Positions 28,097 to 38,975 of a stretch of 64,000 nucleotides of DNA are shown here, in pieces. How positions within the stretch are numbered: the first letter of the stretch is position 1; each line of letters starts with the position of its first letter. The DNA is from Pseudomonas sp. KUIN-1 (GTDB taxonomy: Bacteria > Pseudomonadota > Gammaproteobacteria > Pseudomonadales > Pseudomonadaceae). Where the stretch lies: contig NZ_AP020337.1 of the NCBI RefSeq assembly GCF_009176725.1, forward strand, positions 2,790,001 through 2,854,000, in the 5' to 3' direction. The position numbers and the translations under genes were made by a program. The notes beneath the pieces were generated by a model. The model worked only from the letters and a program-made list of their open reading frames with translations, searched no databases and was not told where the DNA came from.

Positions 28097-28607
28097 GGTT
28101 GCAGCCTCCTTGTCGACCCTGTTTACGACTGCCTGGCATGGCCGATGATTCAATTGATTTGCTTCAACCTCATCCGGAGATAAAAAGTCGTCGTGGAACG
28201 CTATATTCACGTCTTCTCTTCGGTGCACGTCGAAATTCAATAACTCGTAGTTGCAAGGTTTCAGAATCATGGAGCGTCTCTTTTTGGATGCGCTGACACA
28301 AGCTTCTGATTAAGTGTGCTGCAATGCCTTTGCTATCGATGGCTGAAGGCTTGGTAAACGACTCCTCCTACGGGGATTCGGGAATCAGAGCACGCATTCT
28401 CTTTAAATATTTCCATTGGCTAATGCCCACCCACGACCACCAAACATCCTCAAAACCTTTGAACTTTACCCTCGTTGACCGCTCGGAACCTAGTCAGCGG
28501 AAATAGACGAGTCGCCAGCACAGTGCGATCGTACGCTGCCATACCGTCAATTTTTCCATTGCATGGAATGCACAGGAGCGTCCCTGGGGCGTGAGGAGTG
28601 ATGCTCG
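28097..28607. other. Intergenic region between the proline-rich gene and glgE
   Basis: This 511-bp stretch serves two divergent units. The left part (28097-28270) is the leader or possible N-terminal extension of the small proline-rich gene. The right part holds an AlgU-like promoter (28461-28487) and the glgE leader, ending in GAGGAG before the start. I see no other conserved structure. Confidence 0.6.
28461..28487 (+). promoter_or_regulatory. Candidate AlgU (sigma-22/AlgT) promoter of the glgE operon
   Basis: GAACTT, 16 bases, then TCGGA. The AlgU consensus is GAACTT-N16/17-TCTRA, so the -35 is perfect, the spacing is correct and the -10 has one mismatch. The start would be near 28494, about 115 nt before glgE. 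Trehalose and glucan genes of P. syringae are known to respond to osmotic stress and AlgU, which fits. Confidence 0.6.
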
Positions 28608-30626
28608 ATGAATGAACAGCCATACGGTCCGGATTCCCTGGCCACCGATGTCCCGCAAGCAACCCTTCCGCTGTCACTGACCCAGGCGCTGCAATTACCC
28701 CGCATCGTGATCGAAGACACGTTGCCGGTAATCGATGGTGGCTTGTTCGCGGCCAAGGCGATCATCGGGCAACCGGTTACCGTGACCAGCAAGGTCTATG
28801 CCGATGGGCACGACAAGATGGCGGTCAATATCCGCTGGCGTGCTGCCGATGAAGAGCACTGGCACAGCGCGCCAATGCGCGAGCTGGGCAATGACAGCTG
28901 GGTCGGTGAATTCACCCCGACCTCGGTCAGCCTCCATGTGTTTCGCCTCGAAGCCTGGATCGATCAGTTCGGCAGCTATCGTTATGAGCTGGAGAAGAAG
29001 TTCGGCGCCGGCGTTCCTGTCGATCTGGAGCTGGAAGAGGGCCGCATTCATCTGGTGCACGCCGCCGAGCGCAGCCAGAACGAGCAGCGCCAGCAGATCG
29101 AAGGCCTGCTGGGCCAGCTTGAACAGGGCGATAAAGACGAGAAAGTCGCGCTGCTGTTGCACAGCGAAACCGCCAGCCTGATGAAGCTGGCCGATAATCA
29201 GGCCTTCCTGAGCCGCAGCGTCGAGTTCCCGCTGGATGTCGAGCGTGAGCTGGCGCAGTTTGCCAGCTGGTACGAGCTGTTTCCCCGTTCGATGACCGAC
29301 GATCCGGCGCGCCACGGCACGTTCAACGACGTCCATTCGCGTCTGCCGATCATTCGCGACATGGGCTTCGACGTGTTGTATTTCCCGCCGATTCATCCTA
29401 TCGGCCGTGCCCACCGCAAGGGCCCGAACAATTCCCTGACCGCTGGCCCTGATGATCCGGGCAGCCCGTATGCGATCGGCAGCGAGGATGGTGGCCATGA
29501 AGCCATCCACCCGCAGCTGGGCAGTCGTGAAGATTTCCGTCATCTGGTAAAAGCCGCAGCCGAGCATGGCCTGGAAATCGCGCTGGATTTCGCCATCCAG
29601 TGTTCCCAGGATCACCCGTGGCTCAAGCAGCATCCGGGCTGGTTCTCGTGGCGTCCGGACGGCACGATCCGTTATGCGGAAAACCCGCCGAAGAAGTATC
29701 AGGACATCGTCAACGTCGATTTCTACGCACCAGACGCCATCCCCGGCCTGTGGACGGAGTTGCGCGACATCGTTCTGGGCTGGGTCAACGAGGGCGTGAA
29801 AATCTTCCGCGTCGACAACCCGCACACCAAACCGCTGCCGTTCTGGCAGTGGATGATCGGCGAAGTGCGCAGTCAGCACCCCGAGGTGATGTTCCTGGCC
29901 GAAGCCTTTACCAAGCCGGCAATGATGGCGCGCCTGGGCAAGGTCGGTTACAGCCAGAGTTACACCTATTTCACCTGGCGCAACACCAAGGCGGAGCTGT
30001 CCGAGTACTTCACCCAGCTCAACGAAGTGCCTTGGCGCGACTGTTATCGTCCGAATTTCTTCGTCAACACGCCCGACATCAACCCGCGCTTCCTGCATGA
30101 GTCCGGTCGTCCCGGGTTTCTGATCCGGGCGGCACTGGCCACCATGGGTTCCGGGCTGTGGGGTATGTATTCCGGGTTCGAGCTGTGCGAAGCGGCCCCT
30201 ATTCCCGGCAAGGAAGAGTATCTGGACTCGGAGAAGTACCAGATTCGGGTTCGCGATTACGCGGCACCGGGCAACATCATTGCCGAGATCGCGCAGCTCA
30301 ACCGCATTCGTCGGCAGAACCCTGCGTTGCAAACCCACTTGGGTCTGAAGCTGTACAACGCGTGGAACGACAACATTCTGTACTTCGGCAAGCGCTCGGC
30401 GGACGGCAGCAACTTCATTCTGGTTGCCGTCAACCTCGACCCGTACAACGCACAGGAAGCGGATTTCGAGTTGCCGCTGTGGGAAATGGGCCTGCCGGAT
30501 GACGCCGCTACGTCGGGTGAAGACCTGATGACCGGGCACCGCTGGACCTGGTACGGCAAGTATCAGCACACGCGTCTCGATCCATCCCAACCGTTTGGAA
30601 TCTGGCGTATCCAGGCTGCGCAATAA
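28608..30626 (+). CDS. glgE: Alpha-1,4-glucan:maltose-1-phosphate maltosyltransferase GlgE
   Basis: Transfers maltosyl units from alpha-maltose-1-phosphate to linear alpha-1,4-glucan (GH13 subfamily 3). It has 672 residues, full length. An N-terminal domain (about 1-120) and an inserted helical segment precede the catalytic barrel. Barrel motifs are VLYFPPIHPIGRAHRKG (barrel entry and the GlgE-specific loop), LDFAIQCSQDHPW, FRVDNPHTKPLPFW with the nucleophile Asp near residue 402, and MFLAEAFTKP with the acid/base Glu near residue 431. The start ATG 28608 follows GAGGAG with 10-base spacing. It is the first gene of glgE-treS/pep2-glgB, 19 bp before the next start; the product of Pep2 is its substrate. 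A candidate AlgU promoter lies upstream. Confidence 0.95.
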   Translation: MNEQPYGPDSLATDVPQATLPLSLTQALQLPRIVIEDTLPVIDGGLFAAKAIIGQPVTVTSKVYADGHDKMAVNIRWRAADEEHWHSAPMRELGNDSWVGEFTPTSVSLHVFRLEAWIDQFGSYRYELEKKFGAGVPVDLELEEGRIHLVHAAERSQNEQRQQIEGLLGQLEQGDKDEKVALLLHSETASLMKLADNQAFLSRSVEFPLDVERELAQFASWYELFPRSMTDDPARHGTFNDVHSRLPIIRDMGFDVLYFPPIHPIGRAHRKGPNNSLTAGPDDPGSPYAIGSEDGGHEAIHPQLGSREDFRHLVKAAAEHGLEIALDFAIQCSQDHPWLKQHPGWFSWRPDGTIRYAENPPKKYQDIVNVDFYAPDAIPGLWTELRDIVLGWVNEGVKIFRVDNPHTKPLPFWQWMIGEVRSQHPEVMFLAEAFTKPAMMARLGKVGYSQSYTYFTWRNTKAELSEYFTQLNEVPWRDCYRPNFFVNTPDINPRFLHESGRPGFLIRAALATMGSGLWGMYSGFELCEAAPIPGKEEYLDSEKYQIRVRDYAAPGNIIAEIAQLNRIRRQNPALQTHLGLKLYNAWNDNILYFGKRSADGSNFILVAVNLDPYNAQEADFELPLWEMGLPDDAATSGEDLMTGHRWTWYGKYQHTRLDPSQPFGIWRIQAAQ

Positions 30627-30645
30627 CACTCCCGAGGAGTCAATA

Positions 30646-33600
30646 ATGGCCAAAAAGCCCGGTGACGCGACATTTATCAAAGACCCGCTCTGGTACAAGG
30701 ATGCGGTGATTTATCAGGTTCACGTGAAATCGTTCTTTGATTCCAATAACGACGGAATCGGCGATTTCGCGGGCTTGATCGAAAAGCTCGACTACATTGC
30801 CGCGCTGGGCGTCAACACCATCTGGTTGTTGCCGTTTTATCCGTCGCCACGCCGGGACGATGGCTACGACATTTCCGAATACCGGGATGTGCACAGCGAC
30901 TACGGCACCATGGCCGATGCCAAGCGTTTCATCGCCCAGGCACACAAGCGCGGCCTGCGAGTGATCAGCGAGCTGGTCATCAATCATACTTCCGACCAGC
31001 ATCCCTGGTTCCAGAAAGCCCGCAATGCCAAGCCCGGTTCCAAGGCGCGGGACTTCTATGTGTGGTCGGACACTGATCAGAAGTACGACGGTACGCGGAT
31101 CATCTTTCTCGATACCGAGACGTCCAACTGGACTTGGGACCCGGTTGCCGGCCAGTACTTCTGGCACCGTTTCTACTCGCACCAGCCGGATCTGAATTTC
31201 GACAATCCGCACGTGCTGGATGCGGTTCTGGAAGTCATGCGCTTCTGGCTGGATCTGGGCATCGACGGTTTGCGTCTGGATGCCATTCCGTATCTCATCG
31301 AGCGGGACGGCACCAACAACGAGAACCTGCCGGAAACCCATCAGGTGCTCAAGCGCATCCGTGCCGAGATCGACGCGAACTATCCGGACCGCATGCTGCT
31401 GGCCGAGGCCAATCAATGGCCAGAAGACACCCAGCTGTATTTTGGTGACAGCAAAGGCCCGGACGGCGATGAATGCCACATGGCCTTTCACTTTCCGTTG
31501 ATGCCACGCATGTACATGGCGCTGGCCCAGGAAGATCGTTTTCCGATCACCGATATCTTGCGGCAGACGCCGGAGATCCCGGAAAACTGCCAATGGGCGA
31601 TTTTCCTGCGCAACCACGATGAACTGACCCTGGAAATGGTCACCGATCGTGAGCGTGATTACCTGTGGAATTACTACGCGGCCGACCGCCGTGCACGGAT
31701 CAACCTGGGCATCCGTCGGCGCCTTGCGCCTTTGGTGGATCGCGACCGTCGCCGGGTCGAGTTGCTCAACAGCATGCTGTTGTCGATGCCCGGCACACCG
31801 ACGCTGTATTACGGCGACGAGATCGGCATGGGCGATAACATCTACCTGGGCGACCGGGACGGTGTGCGCACACCGATGCAATGGTCCATCGACCGCAACG
31901 GCGGTTTTTCGCGCGCCGACCCGGCCAGCCTGGTGTTGCCACCGATCATGGACCCGATGTACGGCTTCCAGTCGGTCAACGTCGAAATCCAGGAGCGTGA
32001 CCCGCATTCGCTGCTGAACTGGAACCGGCGCATGCTCGCCGTGCGCAAACAGCAGAAGGCATTCGGACGTGGCACGCTGAAAATGCTCTCGCCGTCGAAC
32101 CGCCGCATTCTGGCGTATACCCGCGAATACACAGCACCTGACGGACACAGTGAAGTGGTGCTGTGTGTCGCCAACGTTTCCAGCGCCGCTCAGGCTGCAG
32201 AGCTTGAGTTGTCTGCCTACGCAGGCACGGTACCGGTGGAAATGCTCGGCGGCAGCGCATTCCCGCCCATCGGCCAGTTGAGCTACCTGCTGACGCTGCC
32301 GCCGTACGGCTTTTACTGGTTTTTACTGGCTTCGGAGAATCAAATGCCCAGTTGGCACGTTGAACCCGCGCAGAGCATGCCGGACTTCCCGACTCTGGTG
32401 CTCAAGAAGCGTCTGGAAGAGTTGCTCGAAGAGCCACTGCGCAGCACCATGGAAAACACCTCGCTGGCGGTTTACCTGCCCAAACGGCGCTGGTTCGCGG
32501 GCAAGGACAAGGCGATCGAGAAGGTCAGCATTGCCTACGCCGTGCGCTTCGGCGAAGAAGCGAATCCGGTGCTGCTCAGCGAAATAGAAGTCACCGCAGG
32601 CGGGCAGACCGATCGCTATCAATTGCCGTTCGGCTTGCTGGCCGAAGACGACATCAGCAGTGCACTGCCGCAGCAACTGGCGCTCGCCCGAGTGCGTCGC
32701 AATCGCGATGTCGGGCTGATCACGGATGCATTTACCCTGGAAACTTTCATCCGCGCAGTGATTCAGGGCATGCAGTCGGATACGGTCATACCCTGTGCCG
32801 ACGGCGAGTTGCGTTTCGAGCAAAGTTCGCAGCTGGCACCCCTCGGCCTGAACGCCGAGTCGGAAGTGCGCTACCTGTCTGCCGAGCAATCGAACAGTTC
32901 GGTGGTGGTCGGCAGCAGCCTGGTGCTCAAGCTGATTCGCAAAGTCAGCGCCGGGACGCACCCCGAGCTGGAAATGGGCGCGTTCCTGACCCGTGCCGGC
33001 TTCAAGAACATTTCGCCGCTGCTGGGCTCTCTGGTACGCGTCGGCAAGGACGGTCAGCCCAACCTGCTGATGATCGCTCAGGGCTATCTGAGCAACCAGG
33101 GCGATGCGTGGGAGTGGACCCAGAACAATCTCGAGCGTGCGGTACGTGACGAGCTGGCACATGGTGTTTCCGGTCAGGAACAGCATTACAACGCGCTGCT
33201 CGAGCTCGCGGACTTCTCGCGCAGTCTTGGCCAGCGTCTGGGTGAGATGCACCAGATTCTCGCGTCGCCCACCGACAATGCGGATTTTGCCGTCGAAGTC
33301 ACCAGCAGCCAGGACAGCAAGGCCTCCGGGGTCAGCGTCAACGCTCAGCTCGAGCGCGCCTTGCAGCTGCTGGAACAGCGCATCGGCGAGCTGGACAAGG
33401 ACGATCAGCAACTGGTCAACGATCTGCTCGCGCAGCGCAAGCAGATCCGCCAGCGCGTCGAAGGCCTGGCCAAGCGCTCCGCCGGTGGCCTGCGCATTCG
33501 TGTGCATGGCGATCTGCATCTGGGGCAAGTACTGGTGGTCAAGGGTGATGCCTACCTGATCGATTTCGAGGGTGAACCGGCCCGCGCACTTGAAGAGCGC

Positions 33601-33972
33601 CGTGCCAAGCACAGCCCGTTCAAGGATGTCAGCGGTGTCCTGCGGTCCTTTGACTACGCTGCGGCCATGGCTGTACGCAGTGCGCAGAGCGTCGACACGT
33701 CTCCCGAGGCAGCCGGCGCGCGCAAACGTGTTGCCGATACCTACCTGGCGCAGGCGCGAGAAACCTTTATCGAGGGTTATCGCTCGGCGACCACCGGCAT
33801 TGCCCATGCCTGGAAAGATGCAAAAGGGGAGGACGCTGCACTCGAGCTGTTCACCCTTGAAAAAGCTGCTTATGAAGTGATCTACGAAGCCGAGAACCGT
33901 CCAGCCTGGCTGGCCGTTCCCTTGCAAGGCTTGCGTGGGTTGCTGCAACCGTCTGATGGAGAGTCAATATGA
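30646..33972 (+). CDS. treS: Trehalose synthase-maltokinase fusion (TreS-Pep2)
   Basis: Bifunctional enzyme of 1108 residues. The N-terminal half (about 1-560) is GH13 trehalose synthase/maltosyl isomerase: [59 protein letters not shown] with the nucleophile Asp near residue 208, [10 protein letters not shown], and [12 protein letters not shown]. The C-terminal half (about 575-1108) is a maltokinase with an aminoglycoside-phosphotransferase-like fold: the N-lobe starts [15 protein letters not shown], the catalytic loop is [13 protein letters not shown], and the metal site is IDFEGEPAR. It interconverts trehalose and maltose and makes maltose-1-phosphate for GlgE. I chose ATG 30646 after GAGGAG; an upstream in-frame start inside glgE is unlikely. 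It overlaps glgB by 4 bp. Confidence 0.95.
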   Translation: MAKKPGDATFIKDPLWYKDAVIYQVHVKSFFDSNNDGIGDFAGLIEKLDYIAALGVNTIWLLPFYPSPRRDDGYDISEYRDVHSDYGTMADAKRFIAQAHKRGLRVISELVINHTSDQHPWFQKARNAKPGSKARDFYVWSDTDQKYDGTRIIFLDTETSNWTWDPVAGQYFWHRFYSHQPDLNFDNPHVLDAVLEVMRFWLDLGIDGLRLDAIPYLIERDGTNNENLPETHQVLKRIRAEIDANYPDRMLLAEANQWPEDTQLYFGDSKGPDGDECHMAFHFPLMPRMYMALAQEDRFPITDILRQTPEIPENCQWAIFLRNHDELTLEMVTDRERDYLWNYYAADRRARINLGIRRRLAPLVDRDRRRVELLNSMLLSMPGTPTLYYGDEIGMGDNIYLGDRDGVRTPMQWSIDRNGGFSRADPASLVLPPIMDPMYGFQSVNVEIQERDPHSLLNWNRRMLAVRKQQKAFGRGTLKMLSPSNRRILAYTREYTAPDGHSEVVLCVANVSSAAQAAELELSAYAGTVPVEMLGGSAFPPIGQLSYLLTLPPYGFYWFLLASENQMPSWHVEPAQSMPDFPTLVLKKRLEELLEEPLRSTMENTSLAVYLPKRRWFAGKDKAIEKVSIAYAVRFGEEANPVLLSEIEVTAGGQTDRYQLPFGLLAEDDISSALPQQLALARVRRNRDVGLITDAFTLETFIRAVIQGMQSDTVIPCADGELRFEQSSQLAPLGLNAESEVRYLSAEQSNSSVVVGSSLVLKLIRKVSAGTHPELEMGAFLTRAGFKNISPLLGSLVRVGKDGQPNLLMIAQGYLSNQGDAWEWTQNNLERAVRDELAHGVSGQEQHYNALLELADFSRSLGQRLGEMHQILASPTDNADFAVEVTSSQDSKASGVSVNAQLERALQLLEQRIGELDKDDQQLVNDLLAQRKQIRQRVEGLAKRSAGGLRIRVHGDLHLGQVLVVKGDAYLIDFEGEPARALEERRAKHSPFKDVSGVLRSFDYAAAMAVRSAQSVDTSPEAAGARKRVADTYLAQARETFIEGYRSATTGIAHAWKDAKGEDAALELFTLEKAAYEVIYEAENRPAWLAVPLQGLRGLLQPSDGESI

Positions 33973-36194
33973 ATGCGCCTGACAAAACCGGCACGCGCCG
34001 CCGCGCGATTCCCGCTGCTGTGGACCTCGACGCGCTGATCCGTGCTGAACACCGTGACCCGTTCTCTATCCTCGGCCCGCATGGTGATGGCGGCAGCGGG
34101 CAGTACGTCCGCGCCTACCTGCCCGCAGCGTTGAGTGTCCGTCTGCTGGCCAGGGATGACGGTCGTGAACTGGGCGAGATGGAAATGAGCGAAGTGCCGG
34201 GGTTTTTCGTCGGCCACCTCGAGCACCCGCAGCCTTACCTGCTGAAAATCAATTGGGCTGGCGGTGAACAGATCACCGAAGACCCTTACAGCTTTGGCCC
34301 GCTGCTGGGCGAGATGGACCTTTACCTGTTTGCCGAGGGTAATCATCGCGACCTGAGCAGCTGTCTGGGCGCGCAAGTCACCAGCGTCGATGGCGTGGAC
34401 GGTGTGCGTTTTGCGGTCTGGGCACCCAATGCGCGTCGTGTTTCGGTGGTTGGCAGCTTCAACAGCTGGGATGGACGTCGCCATCCCATGCGCATGCGCC
34501 ACCCGACCGGCGTATGGGAGATTTTCGTCCCGCGTCTGCAGCCCGGCGAGGTCTATAAGTACGAGATTCTCGGTGCTCACGGGATTCTGCCGTTGAAAAG
34601 CGATCCGATGGCCTTGTCCACCACATTGCCGCCCGATACCGCGTCGAAGATCGCTGCGCCATTGCAATTCGAATGGAATGACCAGGAGTGGCTGCAGTCG
34701 AGGGCAGGGCGCCACGAAGTCACTGCACCGCTGTCGATCTACGAGTTGCACGCAGGCTCCTGGCAAATGGAGCAGGTCGAAGATAATCAATGGCGGCAGT
34801 ACAACTGGCGTGAACTGGCTGATCGCCTGATTCCTTACGTCAAGGAACTTGGCTTCACGCACATCGAACTGATGCCGATCATGGAACACCCATTCGGTGG
34901 TTCATGGGGCTATCAGTTGCTGGCCCAGTTCGCGCCAACTGCCCGTTACGGTTCGCCGGAAGATTTCGCCTTCTTCGTCGATGCCTGTCACCGGGCTGAA
35001 ATCGGCGTCATTCTTGACTGGGTTCCAGCGCATTTTCCGACCGATACCCATGGTCTGGCGCAGTTCGACGGTACTTGCCTGTATGAGTACGCGGACCCCA
35101 AGGAAGGCTTCCATCAGGACTGGAACACCCTGATCTACAACCTGGGACGCACCGAGGTTCATGGCTTCATGCTGGCCTCGGCACTGCACTGGCTCAAGTA
35201 TTACCACATCGACGGTCTGCGTGTGGATGCGGTGGCGTCGATGCTGTATCGCGACTATTCGCGTAATGCCGGCGAATGGGTGACGAATCGCTTCGGCGGC
35301 CGCGAAAACCTCGAGGCCATCGACTTCCTGCGTCATTTGAACGACGTAGTTGCGCTGGAAGCCCCCGGGACCATGGTGATTGCCGAAGAGTCGACCGCGT
35401 GGCCGGGTGTCAGCGAGCCGACCCAGCAGGGCGGGCTTGGCTTCAATTACAAGTGGAACATGGGCTGGATGCATGACTCGCTGCAGTACATGGAAGAGGA
35501 CCCGATCAACCGCGGGCATCACCATGGCAAGCTGAGCTTCAGTCTGGTGTATGCGTGGTCCGAGCGTTTCGTACTGCCTATTTCCCACGACGAAGTGGTG
35601 CACGGCAAACATTCGCTGATCGACAAGATGCCAGGCGATCGCTGGCAGAAATTCGCCAACCTGCGCGCCTATCTGTCATTCATGTGGACGCATCCCGGCA
35701 AGAAGCTGCTGTTCATGGGCTGCGAATTCGGCCAATGGCGCGAGTGGAATCACGACAGGGAACTGGACTGGTACTTGATGCAATACGCCGAGCACGTGGG
35801 CGTGAAGAACCTGGTCGGCGACCTGAACCGCCTCTATCGCGAGGAAAAGGCGCTGCACGAGCGCGATGCAGACCCTGCCGGTTTCCAGTGGCTGGTCGGC
35901 GATGACAGTGCCAACAGCGTGTTTGCGTACCTGCGCTGGAGCAACGACGGCGAACCGCTGCTGGTGGTCGCCAACATGACCCCGGTGCCGCGCCTGGACT
36001 ACCGTCTTGGCGCGCCGATGCGAGGTGCCTGGACGGAGCTGCTCAACAGTGACGCGGAAACCTACGCGGGCTCCAACTTTGGCAATGGTGGCGAGGTCAT
36101 GACCGAAGCCGAGCCGGCGCATGGGATGGAGGATTCGCTGGTGCTGAATCTGCCACCCCTCGCGGTGCTGATCCTCAAACCGAAGAAAGACTGA
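33969..36194 (+). CDS. glgB: 1,4-alpha-glucan branching enzyme GlgB
   Basis: Forms alpha-1,6 branches in glucan, GH13 with CBM48; 741 residues, normal for the long bacterial type. The N-terminal domain has [11 protein letters not shown], and CBM48 has [20 protein letters not shown]. Catalytic motifs are [52 protein letters not shown] with the nucleophile Asp near residue 415, [12 protein letters not shown] with the acid/base Glu, and [15 protein letters not shown]. The start ATG overlaps the treS stop. It completes the trehalose-to-branched-glucan pathway of this operon. A short GC hairpin (36199-36214) follows without a T-tract and sits between the convergent genes. Confidence 0.96.
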   Translation: MNAPDKTGTRRRAIPAAVDLDALIRAEHRDPFSILGPHGDGGSGQYVRAYLPAALSVRLLARDDGRELGEMEMSEVPGFFVGHLEHPQPYLLKINWAGGEQITEDPYSFGPLLGEMDLYLFAEGNHRDLSSCLGAQVTSVDGVDGVRFAVWAPNARRVSVVGSFNSWDGRRHPMRMRHPTGVWEIFVPRLQPGEVYKYEILGAHGILPLKSDPMALSTTLPPDTASKIAAPLQFEWNDQEWLQSRAGRHEVTAPLSIYELHAGSWQMEQVEDNQWRQYNWRELADRLIPYVKELGFTHIELMPIMEHPFGGSWGYQLLAQFAPTARYGSPEDFAFFVDACHRAEIGVILDWVPAHFPTDTHGLAQFDGTCLYEYADPKEGFHQDWNTLIYNLGRTEVHGFMLASALHWLKYYHIDGLRVDAVASMLYRDYSRNAGEWVTNRFGGRENLEAIDFLRHLNDVVALEAPGTMVIAEESTAWPGVSEPTQQGGLGFNYKWNMGWMHDSLQYMEEDPINRGHHHGKLSFSLVYAWSERFVLPISHDEVVHGKHSLIDKMPGDRWQKFANLRAYLSFMWTHPGKKLLFMGCEFGQWREWNHDRELDWYLMQYAEHVGVKNLVGDLNRLYREEKALHERDADPAGFQWLVGDDSANSVFAYLRWSNDGEPLLVVANMTPVPRLDYRLGAPMRGAWTELLNSDAETYAGSNFGNGGEVMTEAEPAHGMEDSLVLNLPPLAVLILKPKKD

Positions 36195-36198
36195 TCAA

Positions 36199-36214
36199 GG
36201 CGCGTCCCCGCGCC
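36199..36214. terminator. Short GC hairpin between convergent glgB and autotransporter genes
   Basis: GGCGCG-TCCC-CGCGCC, a perfect 6-bp stem in the 30-bp gap between two convergent genes. No T-tract follows on either strand, so its role as a terminator is tentative. Confidence 0.3.
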
Positions 36215-36224
36215 AACGATCGCT

Positions 36225-38975
36225 TTACCACACCAGCCTGAACCCCAGGCTGGTGTTCACTCCCTGCGCTCCGTCGTCGTCCAGATCACTGAGATAATCA
36301 GCGCTCCAGTGCAGACTGGCGCTGCTGCTCAATGTCGCTCCCATCCCTGCGCCAATACTGCCCGTCGTTGACCGATGCGCGGTTCTTATCTGCTCTGCGT
36401 GATCGAAGGTCAGCGTGTCATGGCCGTCTTTGGTGTGCCAGAGGTTGGCGCGCAGATAAGGCGCTATCGGTACGCTGCTCAATTGATAGTGTCCCTTGAA
36501 ACGCAGGCCGATGCGCCCTGTGGTGTAAGCCTGGCTGTCGAACCTCAGATGGGCAATGCCGTCATGCTGGTCCTGCAGGTCAACGCGTTGGTAGATGATC
36601 TGTACCTGAGGCTCTGCGACCCAGCGCTGTGAGAGCGGCAGCGGATAACCTGCCTCGACAGACAGGCTGATGACGCTGCCTTCAGTGTCGACGCCTACGC
36701 CTCTGACAGAGCGGCTGCGACCGTCCAGGCGGGTGCCCATCGCCACTGCGTCGACATATCCGCCACTCGGCGTGGTCAGCGTCCAGTAGGCGCCCAGGCT
36801 CTCGCCCTGCAGTTTCAGACGCCCTGTTTCGTAGTCGCTGAAACCTTCTGCAAAACCCTTCACTCTGCCGTCCAGACGGTTATGCGCGACGAACAGGCCG
36901 ACACGCTGAGTTCGCCCGCTGTCCTGTTGCCAGGCATACAGGTCATGGCCTATCTGATAACCCTTGAATGAAGCGTCCAGGCCAGGGCTCACGTCTCCCG
37001 ACCAGCGTTGCCTGAAGTCGCTGCCGAACACGCGTGCCCAACCTGCCGACGTCGTGCCGTTTTGCGTCAGCAAGGCTTGATCCCCCTGACGCTCATGAAA
37101 GGTGCCCAGTGAGCTCAGGGCCAGGACCGCAGCGGTGGGAGCCACCACGGAGTAGTTGGCGACCTCGGGCCGGTACAGCGCGATGGGTGCAGCTCCGCGA
37201 ACGGGTTCCGGCAGCGGCGGGGTTCCTATCGCCGGGACTGGCAGTGCGGCTGCTGGGGTGACAGGGGGCGGGCTGTTCGGCTCAGGCTCAGGGTCTGGAG
37301 GTGGGGCAGGTACAGGTTGCGGTGTTGGTGCAGGTTCTGGAGCAGGCACAGGCTGTGGTGTCGGTGTCGGTGTCGGTGTCGGCTCAGGAACAGGTTCAGG
37401 AACAGGAACAGGTTCTGGTTCTGGTTCTGGTTCAGGCTCAGGAGCAGGTGCGGGCAGCGGCGTTGGCTGTGCAGGTTCCGGGGCGGGCTCGACAGGGGGC
37501 GGCGCTGGCGTTGGCGGGGCAATCACCGCAGAGCGCAGAAACCAGCTGTTCTCAGAGCCGGCAGTAGCGCCGCCCTTGAACAGGTAATACTGATAAGCGC
37601 CTGCAGACAGCGGACTTTGCAACGAAAAGGCGCCGCTTTCGCTGGTTGCACCGTTGATGGCTTTTACCACTTCGATGCCATTGCCACGGGTCAGGGCGCC
37701 CAGCCCACCCGAGTTGCTGACGAGCATGCGCGTAGACCCACTGATACGCCCTTGTGCTACCACCAGTCGGTCGCTGGCGGATGCATCATCGCCCAGTGCC
37801 GAGAGCAACAGCAGTCGTCCGTTCTGGCCGGTGTAATTGCCGGTCACCGTCAATGTGCCAGTGAGCGAGCGGCCTGCATCGCTTAGATCCAGCGTTCCGG
37901 CATTCTGCAGTGAGGCGAGGGATCCGGCGCTGAAGGGGACAACACTGCCCGAGGTCGAGATCAGCCTGCTGCTGGAGTCTATGTCCAGAACGCCGGTGTC
38001 AGTCAGGCTGTCGCCGAGCACCAGCGTGCCGGCCAGATTCAGCTGCGAGCCATTGCTCACATTGACCGTTTCCCAGTTGGCGTAGCGACCCGGCTGTGAT
38101 GATACGGTGTCGTCGAAGGTCAACGCGTCGTTGCCAGGGCCGCCGTCGAGCAGCGGGTTGGCGCTCAGGTAGTATTCGCTCAGGTTGTACAGGCGTGCCG
38201 TATCGTTGCCGTCGGCCATCAATACGTTGCTGCGTGCGTAACCGCCGTTCAGCCAGTTGAAAGTGTCATTGCCAACGCTGGTGCGAACTTCGCCGCGGAT
38301 CTCGCCGCCACTGAGGGTGATCTGGTCGTCGCCGCCACTGACGCTGACGTTGCCGCCAACAATGCCACCCGACAAGGTGATGGTGTCCCGGCCAAAGCCG
38401 GTGACCAGGTTGTTGATGATAGTGCCACCAGACATTTCGAATACATTGTTGTCCAGCTTCATGTCCACGCGACCGATGCTGCCACCGGTCATCACCGCGA
38501 CGTCGCCATCCTCGAACGCGCGGGTGATGGTGCCGCCCGTCATGAGAAAGGTATCGCGCCCGTCACCCTGGGCCAGAGAGCCCAGCGTGCCGCCGCTCAT
38601 GAAAAAATCGTCGGGATCATCGCCTTGGTTCAGATCGCCGCTGACCTCGCCCGTGGAGAGCGTGAAGCGGTCGATACCGGCCCCTTGAGTAACGTTGCCC
38701 AGAATGCGCCCCGACTGCATGTCCACGCTGTCCATTCCCGGACCGAACAGGATATTGCCGGACACGGTGCCCGTTCCGCCGACCGGAAATATCAGTACAT
38801 GGTCACCGCTCGGCGCGCTAAACGGCCCGCTGCTGCCGCTGTCGCAGACCTGAACGCCAGCCGATGCCAGGGAGGAAAGGCTGCAGGCGCCCTCGGCCCA
38901 TGAAGGGATGATTGCCAGTATTACCACGGGCAGCACATTGCAGGTCTGGTACAGATGAACGCAACGAATTTTCAT
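36225..38975 (-). CDS. Autotransporter (type Va) with beta-helix passenger and proline-rich linker
   Basis: Surface protein of 916 residues. A signal peptide (about 1-28, PVVILAIIPSWAEG) leads into a passenger (about 30-480). The passenger consists of repeated turns of about 18-22 residues with the pattern G-x-D-x-F-x-(L/M)-S/T-G-G-x-(I/L)-x-G, for example DRFTLSTGEVSGDLNQG and DTFLMTGGTITRAFEDG. This pattern predicts a beta-helix with Asp/Gly loops. Residues about 483-600 are almost entirely P/E/A/V/T (see repeat at 37264-37525). The C-terminal 290 residues form the autotransporter barrel (SAGWARVFGSDFRQRW ... LGFRLVW, ending in W as outer-membrane barrels do with F/W). The passenger shows no protease or lipase motif, so an adhesin is the best guess. 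TamAB, encoded at 8.6-14 kb, assists such proteins. Confidence 0.9.
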   Translation of the reverse strand: MKIRCVHLYQTCNVLPVVILAIIPSWAEGACSLSSLASAGVQVCDSGSSGPFSAPSGDHVLIFPVGGTGTVSGNILFGPGMDSVDMQSGRILGNVTQGAGIDRFTLSTGEVSGDLNQGDDPDDFFMSGGTLGSLAQGDGRDTFLMTGGTITRAFEDGDVAVMTGGSIGRVDMKLDNNVFEMSGGTIINNLVTGFGRDTITLSGGIVGGNVSVSGGDDQITLSGGEIRGEVRTSVGNDTFNWLNGGYARSNVLMADGNDTARLYNLSEYYLSANPLLDGGPGNDALTFDDTVSSQPGRYANWETVNVSNGSQLNLAGTLVLGDSLTDTGVLDIDSSSRLISTSGSVVPFSAGSLASLQNAGTLDLSDAGRSLTGTLTVTGNYTGQNGRLLLLSALGDDASASDRLVVAQGRISGSTRMLVSNSGGLGALTRGNGIEVVKAINGATSESGAFSLQSPLSAGAYQYYLFKGGATAGSENSWFLRSAVIAPPTPAPPPVEPAPEPAQPTPLPAPAPEPEPEPEPEPVPVPEPVPEPTPTPTPTPQPVPAPEPAPTPQPVPAPPPDPEPEPNSPPPVTPAAALPVPAIGTPPLPEPVRGAAPIALYRPEVANYSVVAPTAAVLALSSLGTFHERQGDQALLTQNGTTSAGWARVFGSDFRQRWSGDVSPGLDASFKGYQIGHDLYAWQQDSGRTQRVGLFVAHNRLDGRVKGFAEGFSDYETGRLKLQGESLGAYWTLTTPSGGYVDAVAMGTRLDGRSRSVRGVGVDTEGSVISLSVEAGYPLPLSQRWVAEPQVQIIYQRVDLQDQHDGIAHLRFDSQAYTTGRIGLRFKGHYQLSSVPIAPYLRANLWHTKDGHDTLTFDHAEQIRTAHRSTTGSIGAGMGATLSSSASLHWSADYLSDLDDDGAQGVNTSLGFRLVW
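37264..37525. repeat. In-frame hexanucleotide microsatellites coding the autotransporter P/E linker
   Basis: Tandem hexamers lie within the autotransporter gene: GGTGTC four times at 37357-37380, and GGTTCT three times plus a variant at 37411-37434, with many GGAACA/GGTTCA variants around them. On the coding strand these specify PT, PE and PV dipeptides. The 6-bp units keep frame, so slippage would alter linker length rather than switch the gene off. Confidence 0.8.

Noticed and set aside
28485..28520. GGAACC resembling the first half of a HrpL box before glgE
   Set aside because: No CCAC follows at 15-17 bases. The AlgU-type promoter fits better.
28695..30698. A 667-codon minus-strand frame over glgE
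   Set aside because: Antisense shadow of GlgE, which has intact catalytic residues.
37156..37587. A Gly/Ser-rich plus-strand ORF and CRISPR-like regularity
   Set aside because: It is the reverse complement of the P/E linker in the autotransporter. The repeats are 6 bp, not spaced repeats, so not CRISPR.
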